Assembly: GCF_001949145.1 (NCBI RefSeq)
Contig: NW_019091361.1
Coordinates: forward strand, 1,276,253 to 1,338,252
DNA from: Acanthaster planci
Taxonomy: Eukaryota > Echinodermata > Asteroidea > Valvatida > Acanthasteridae
Length of the DNA stretch: 62,000 nt
Direction of reading: 5' to 3'
This document shows, one piece after another, positions 29,001 to 35,000 of this stretch. Position numbers and translations under genes: made by a program. The notes under the pieces are model-generated. The model worked only from the letters and a program-made list of their open reading frames with translations. It did not search any database and had not been told where the DNA came from. Numbering within the stretch: position 1 is the first letter of the stretch; every line of letters starts with the position of its first letter.

Positions 29001-32000
29001 TGAAGCCAGCATAAGTCGAATATGATGACAAAGGAAAATCTTTCTCTGATAGCAATACAAAGTACTGCTGTACTATACATGGTACTTCTAAAACATGGAT
29101 CTGGCCAATACTAAAGGCGGACCACAGTGAAATAAATGTCAGACCTAATGGGCTCATACAAAAGGATGCTGGAAACAACGCATCTTGCATTTTGGTGGCA
29201 ATAATCACTTAAAGCTCGTTTCCATATTGACATAAAGAGATGCAGGCGTTGTCAAATGTCCACCGAATGGCAATGACGTGGAAACGTTTACTGCAACTGA
29301 CCAAAACAGGGATGCAGGTAGTCAGCAAAGTTGGACATGTTCAGCTCAGCCGACTTTCTGTGTCAAGTTGCGAGAGAAAGCCAAAAAAATAAACAAACAT
29401 GTCTGAATGACAAGTGTGAATGTTAAGTAAGCACCACACAGTTTACCCATTACTTCTTACTGCTACATGTACATGTAAAACAACGACGCCCGAGAATCAA
29501 CAAATGAAATACATCCAAATTTGGCTTCAGGAGGCCGTACAACTACGAAGATGTTTCAGGCAAACTTTTTTTGAGTTTCGGAAGCCAATTTTGTTGCATG
29601 ACGTCACGCGTCTCTTCCGTGACCAAACGTAGAAATGGGCCCTTGTTTTGCAAAGATGCTCTGTTTGAATTGTAAGTAAAGAAAAATGGAAAAAAGTGAA
29701 CTTTATTCAAAGTGCTTCTATGATTTAGTTTGGTAATGAACCAGGCCTTCAAGCCCCCCCCCCAAGTTATTTCTACGTCACACTGTGGTACAAGTTCGGA
29801 ATAGAGCCATAACTAGATTTTTGTTTGATTTATATATAGAGAGAGAGATAGATAGATAGAGCTTCCAATGTCCCTATTTGATCTAATGACCGATAGCATC
29901 GCGAATTTGCCTTGAAAAATCTCAACCCGGTTGCACTGTGCCTCCATGGCACGGCTCTGTAGTGACAAATCCACCGGCCGTGGGGAGGGAGGGGGGAGGA
30001 TTGCCCCCCCCAGACATGTTCATCCCTTGTAAGGAATTCAAGACACCAACAGCTTTAAAATAGTACGGTATATAGTTTTGAGGGGTCTTTTACATATTGC
30101 ATAATAAATCGGGTTATCGTTTCAGGACGAAAAATTATTTGAAAAAAAAAAAATTCCCTTGAGTCACAAGATCAAATCATCGGTCAACAGAGCCCTCATC
30201 CGCCGAGCCTACAACATATGCGACCAAGAACACCTACGCAAGGAACTCCACCACAACTCCACGGCACTCCAACGCAACGGATACCAGCCCCAGTAGATCA
30301 AAACTCAAGACCCAAGATCAAGTCCCCCTCCCGGCAGTCGGGCNNNNNNNNNNNNNNNNNNNNNNNNNNNNNNNNNNNNNNNNNNNNNNNNNNNNNNNNN
30401 NNNNNNNNNNNNNNNNNNNNNNNNNNNNNNNNNNNNNNNNNNNNNNNNNNNNNNNNNNNNNNNNNNNNNNNNNNNNNNNNNNNNNNNNNNNNNNNNNNNN
30501 NNNNNNNNNNNNNNNNNNNNNNNNNNNNNNNNNNNNNNNNNNNNNNNNNNNNNNNNNNNNNNNNNNNNNNNNNNNNNNNNNNNNNNNNNNNNNNNNNNNN
30601 NNNNNNNNNNNNNNNNNNNNNNNNNNNNNNNNNNNNNNNNNNNNNNNNNNNNNNNNNNNNNNNNNNNACATCTGGCAGCACCTGCTCACCTCCCGGTCAG
30701 ATGGGTCCTCTATACCCTAGCCCCCCCCCACCCATGGGTCTCCTATACCCAGGCAACCTTCCCCCACCACAGCCCATGACCAACTGACATGCATCAGTTC
30801 CCAGAAGGATCCACTGTTCCACCTGACTACACAGCAGGATCCGTCACACTCCAGTACCTCCATCCAGCATATATATAAGCCCCACTCCCTGTCGGCATCT
30901 CTTCAGTCTCCTGACGACAGACAGAGCACACTGTCCGAAACGTTGAGCCTCTCCGGTTCTTATCAGAACCACACAGACTCAAAAAGAGATATTGCACGGT
31001 GTTTACCACAAGCTTTCCATCTTAGTCACAAAACCTGCATGCCCCATTCATACACTACCAATGGCGTATCTAGAAGGGACAGACCTCTCATCAGGCTTTT
31101 TGACTTTCCTTGGATTGAGACGAGATTTTTTAACAGATGAAACAAAACAAAAAACCTGGACTATCGTTTTCAATCGACATTTTCCTTTTTAAACGTGTTT
31201 ATTTTTTGGGGGGGAATCCCAACCTCCCCCCCCCAACAAAAAAACTTATTACATCACTGCATGACTGTTACCTGTTTGGACGGCCGTCAGCAAGGGATAG
31301 GCCTACGCCTGGGCAGCCATGCAGGAGTGGGTCTCGCTGGCTTATCTACGGGTAAGCCTACAAAACAATATAATCAATTACAATCTCACCTATCTGACAG
31401 ACAACACCCGCGTCCAGCACGTGATTTGATCCAGCACCCCAACCGTCGAACGGGCACTCATGGAGGTGACTTTCACTGCCACTGCAGCGAACATTGGACA
31501 TCAGAACAGAGCCGCTACCCCTACCGAAGTAAGCACGCCCAACCGACGCGTTGCGCCCGTAGAACCCAAGTTGTCGACACACCACGCTGGCATCGGCGGG
31601 GTCCCAACCGTTACTGCCAACAGTCCCCCAATGGTCGTTGAAGAGGATCTCAACCCGTCCCTCTGTCGGAGAGGAGCCTTGTACAAGTCGAATGGGGTAC
31701 TCACTATACCCTATATGTTTTGTTTCGAGGAAAGAGAAATTTAAACAAGAATGAACAAAAACGTGGGAAACATGAATTTTGTGGCCAGTTGCCACACGTA
31801 TGTTTCAGCACACTGTGAAAAACCCTGGGCATTTTTTTTGCCCAACGTTAGGTACCAGCTGCAGGTGAATCGCTTAACTGTTAGGCAGAAGATCAAAATG
31901 CTGGGTAAAAAAGGTTTTAACAATAACATTTTCTACAACCGTTGCGTAAAATGAGAAAGGTTTGCCCTTATTTTAGGAGAAAGTTGGGTAATCTCTTTGC

Positions 32001-35000
32001 CCAACAGTTAGGCAATTCACCTGGTCCCCAGGCTAACGCTGGGTAAAAAAAATGCCCAACATTTTTTAAGTTATAATCTTTGAAACATTAGCTATTATCA
32101 GCTGATGGCAGACTAATGATCCGAGGCACCATCGTAGTAATGGCTCCTAATTCCCAGAAGCCATTTTCTATTGTGTTCCCTGAATTTAATCTGTGAAATA
32201 TAGGGTGGTTGCTAGGGTTTTTTGGGGGGGTTCTAAGCCTCACTTTCGGGTTTTTTTAGACGTGGCTTCAAATATTTAGATAAAGTTTATCACAAATTTT
32301 AAATCATTCTAATGTACACTGACAATAAATTTACAAAACCTTTACTTTGTTACCGTCATTTTACTCTCGGGTTCTGATAATGAAATGATAATGACTCCAG
32401 ATAAATATGAACGAAACCAATCCAGTGCCGTATCTGATACACCAAACTTGGATTGTAATCCAGAGCGCAGCGAGTGCTTGCTGCATGCACCATCTGTTTC
32501 ACAACCATAAGCCCCCTTTATACATACCCCTTGGTAATCGCCGCAATCTTTCGCTGGTAATCTGCATCCTTAAAACGTTGTGTACTGCTGCAGTTGAATT
32601 CATGCAATCATTGGTGCTTCGTATGACCTGACAACATCAAATTTAATGCTTGCGCAGTAGCTTCTATTGGGCTGTGTACCCAAAGTTTTTAAATACCATC
32701 ATTGCCCTTATCGAACGCTTTCTTCTGGACTTATTTTGAGAATAAATAGCCATGTTGTTTATACGATTTTGTGTTTTATTTGAAGCATTTTTATCACGGA
32801 ATTTATACAAAAGGTATGTTATGAGATGTCATGATCACTCATTGTGATACAGCGCGTGCTGTTTCTCGTGAACTTAATTGTCCTGTGGTGGTAAACATGT
32901 TGGCCAGTCTTAGCCAAATTTGTACAAAGACTTTGAAAAATTATGGTTTGGAGTGACAAATAAAATTACAAACATTGCATGAATAATGGAAAAGTTCATC
33001 AAATTCTCTGAAAAAACTGTTTACGACAGCAAAGTAAATCTTATATTAGATTTGTTTTTTTTCTTTTTCCGGGTCATTGCGACGAGTTGTAATTAATTGC
33101 AACGAAAACACCACAAATATTGCTAAGATATTACTGGCCCCACTTGTCTGGCTAAGCCGCAGGCAGTAATTAGTCATTTTTGGAATGTTTACTTTTGTTC
33201 GTCTGACCGGGCGGCGATGATCATCGAGCACTTTGATGTGTGAGAGTTGTAACTGGTCTTCTGTGTCCTTCTTCCATGATCCAAGCAAAAGCTTGCCCCG
33301 AATCACGAGGTACAGCAAAAGTGTCACTAGTAGGAGTCAAATTGTTATGTTCTCTTGAAATTAAGGAACTCAGTGTACCAGATTTTATTCAAGTTTAACT
33401 CGCAAAAAGCTTATTCCCACTTGATGCGAAAGCGAATACAAACGCGATCAGGCGTATGTGACGTCTTATCAGTCCCGACTTCAAGTAGGATCCAGGCAGA
33501 CATTCCTGGCACAGAGTAGTTAGAACAGAACTCGGGTTTAACGAACCCTGGGGTAAAAAAAAAATCTTAACCCGGGGCAGCAAATCCCTGGGTTAAGTTG
33601 TAGTGGGAAAAGGGTAAAACAGAGTAACTTAACGGTCGTTGCGCTCGGCAGCAGCCGCTTGCATAGCTTCTTATATGGCACCCTCATTTGATATCTTTTC
33701 CGCGCGTGTCATACGCCCAGTAACAAGTCCGACTTGACAGACAAGCCAATCAGACCCCCGTCAGTGGTATATACGCTATGTAGTAACTGATTAATGAACG
33801 ACGTGATCTTGCATAGTTCGATCAAAGAAGTCAGACTTGTAGACTCGTTCATTATAATAGAAGTATGAACGATGTAACAAGAAGTCCAGCATTTTGATTG
33901 GCTGCTACCTGCTTTGGTAGATGAGCTGATTTGTTGCGTACAACAACAGCGGAATTTTGAACTTACAGCACACTAGAGGGAGCTAAGCAAGTATCGACGC
34001 GGCCTCCATATCCAAAGCATAAACACAGGCCTCACGGAAGATTCCGACTTGAGTCAAGTCTATGGATTCGTAAAAGTTGAACAAATTTCAAACTTTTGAA
34101 ATTCACTGCAAGACTTTCGTGACGTAAAAGTTTGCTTTGTTTCGCATTCGCCTATGAAAGTAGGTACCCGTATACCAGCACAGGCATTGCAAAATCACTT
34201 ACCAGCCTTCACCACAAAACCCATTCCTTTTTAGATTGCTGTGTAACGCGTGTCGCGTGATCCTAGGCCTAATGAGTATTGAATTTACCGGAAATTAATT
34301 CCCCCTACTGATCCCTTGGAGTTCGTAATTATCAGTCGGACGTATTTTGCAACGGCAGTATTTTGTTCTAATGAGCCGCTTCTGAAGTCAACAAACACCC
34401 CCAAGCTCTCTTGAGGTCAATTACTGAAGATTTAATTGGCATCAGAAACCAAGTGTTTCTGCTGAAAACAGAGCCTTTGTTTCCTCGCTGCAAAACATGA
34501 TGTTTGTCCCACGAAGGTCAAACTGAAAGAAAAATGCGTATATGAGGAAATAAGAGTCGATTTGGGAATACTTCGTAACACACTTTCCCCAGATTTTATC
34601 ATCCCAGTTTGGCACTTAATGACGTCTACATATTTCGGTCGTTAAGTTGCATTTATAGCGTATAGGGGCCTACTAGTCCATTTTGCTGCTGCGTTTTTGC
34701 TTCCATTGGCGTTTCGATCATTCATTTAAATTCTCCTTCGAGTTAAAACATTCAGATACTCTTGTCTTGTGTTATGTTAGTGTTTTGGAAGTCTCAAGAC
34801 TTGCAATGAAATAAATAATCGATCAAATGTTCGAGAGAGGACACGGAAAGTTATTCTTTAAGGTGTTAATTACAAAACCAGCAAAAGAAATAAAAAAGGA
34901 GTCTCCCTGTAGCAATCAAAACATGCGTTTTAATCAACGCCACTATAAGACAGGCCTAGTTACCTACACAAACGTTCGTATTATAAAATTTGTTTTTAAG

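Noticed and set aside
30218-30787. 189-codon frame across the N run
   Set aside because: Mostly unknown residues from the assembly gap; the flanks are Penelope-like element sequence.
33046-33327. 93-codon minus-strand frame between the signal-peptide and SRCR1 exons
   Set aside because: No recognisable domain; including it would need phase-compatible splice sites that I do not see, while SP and SRCR1 already join in phase.
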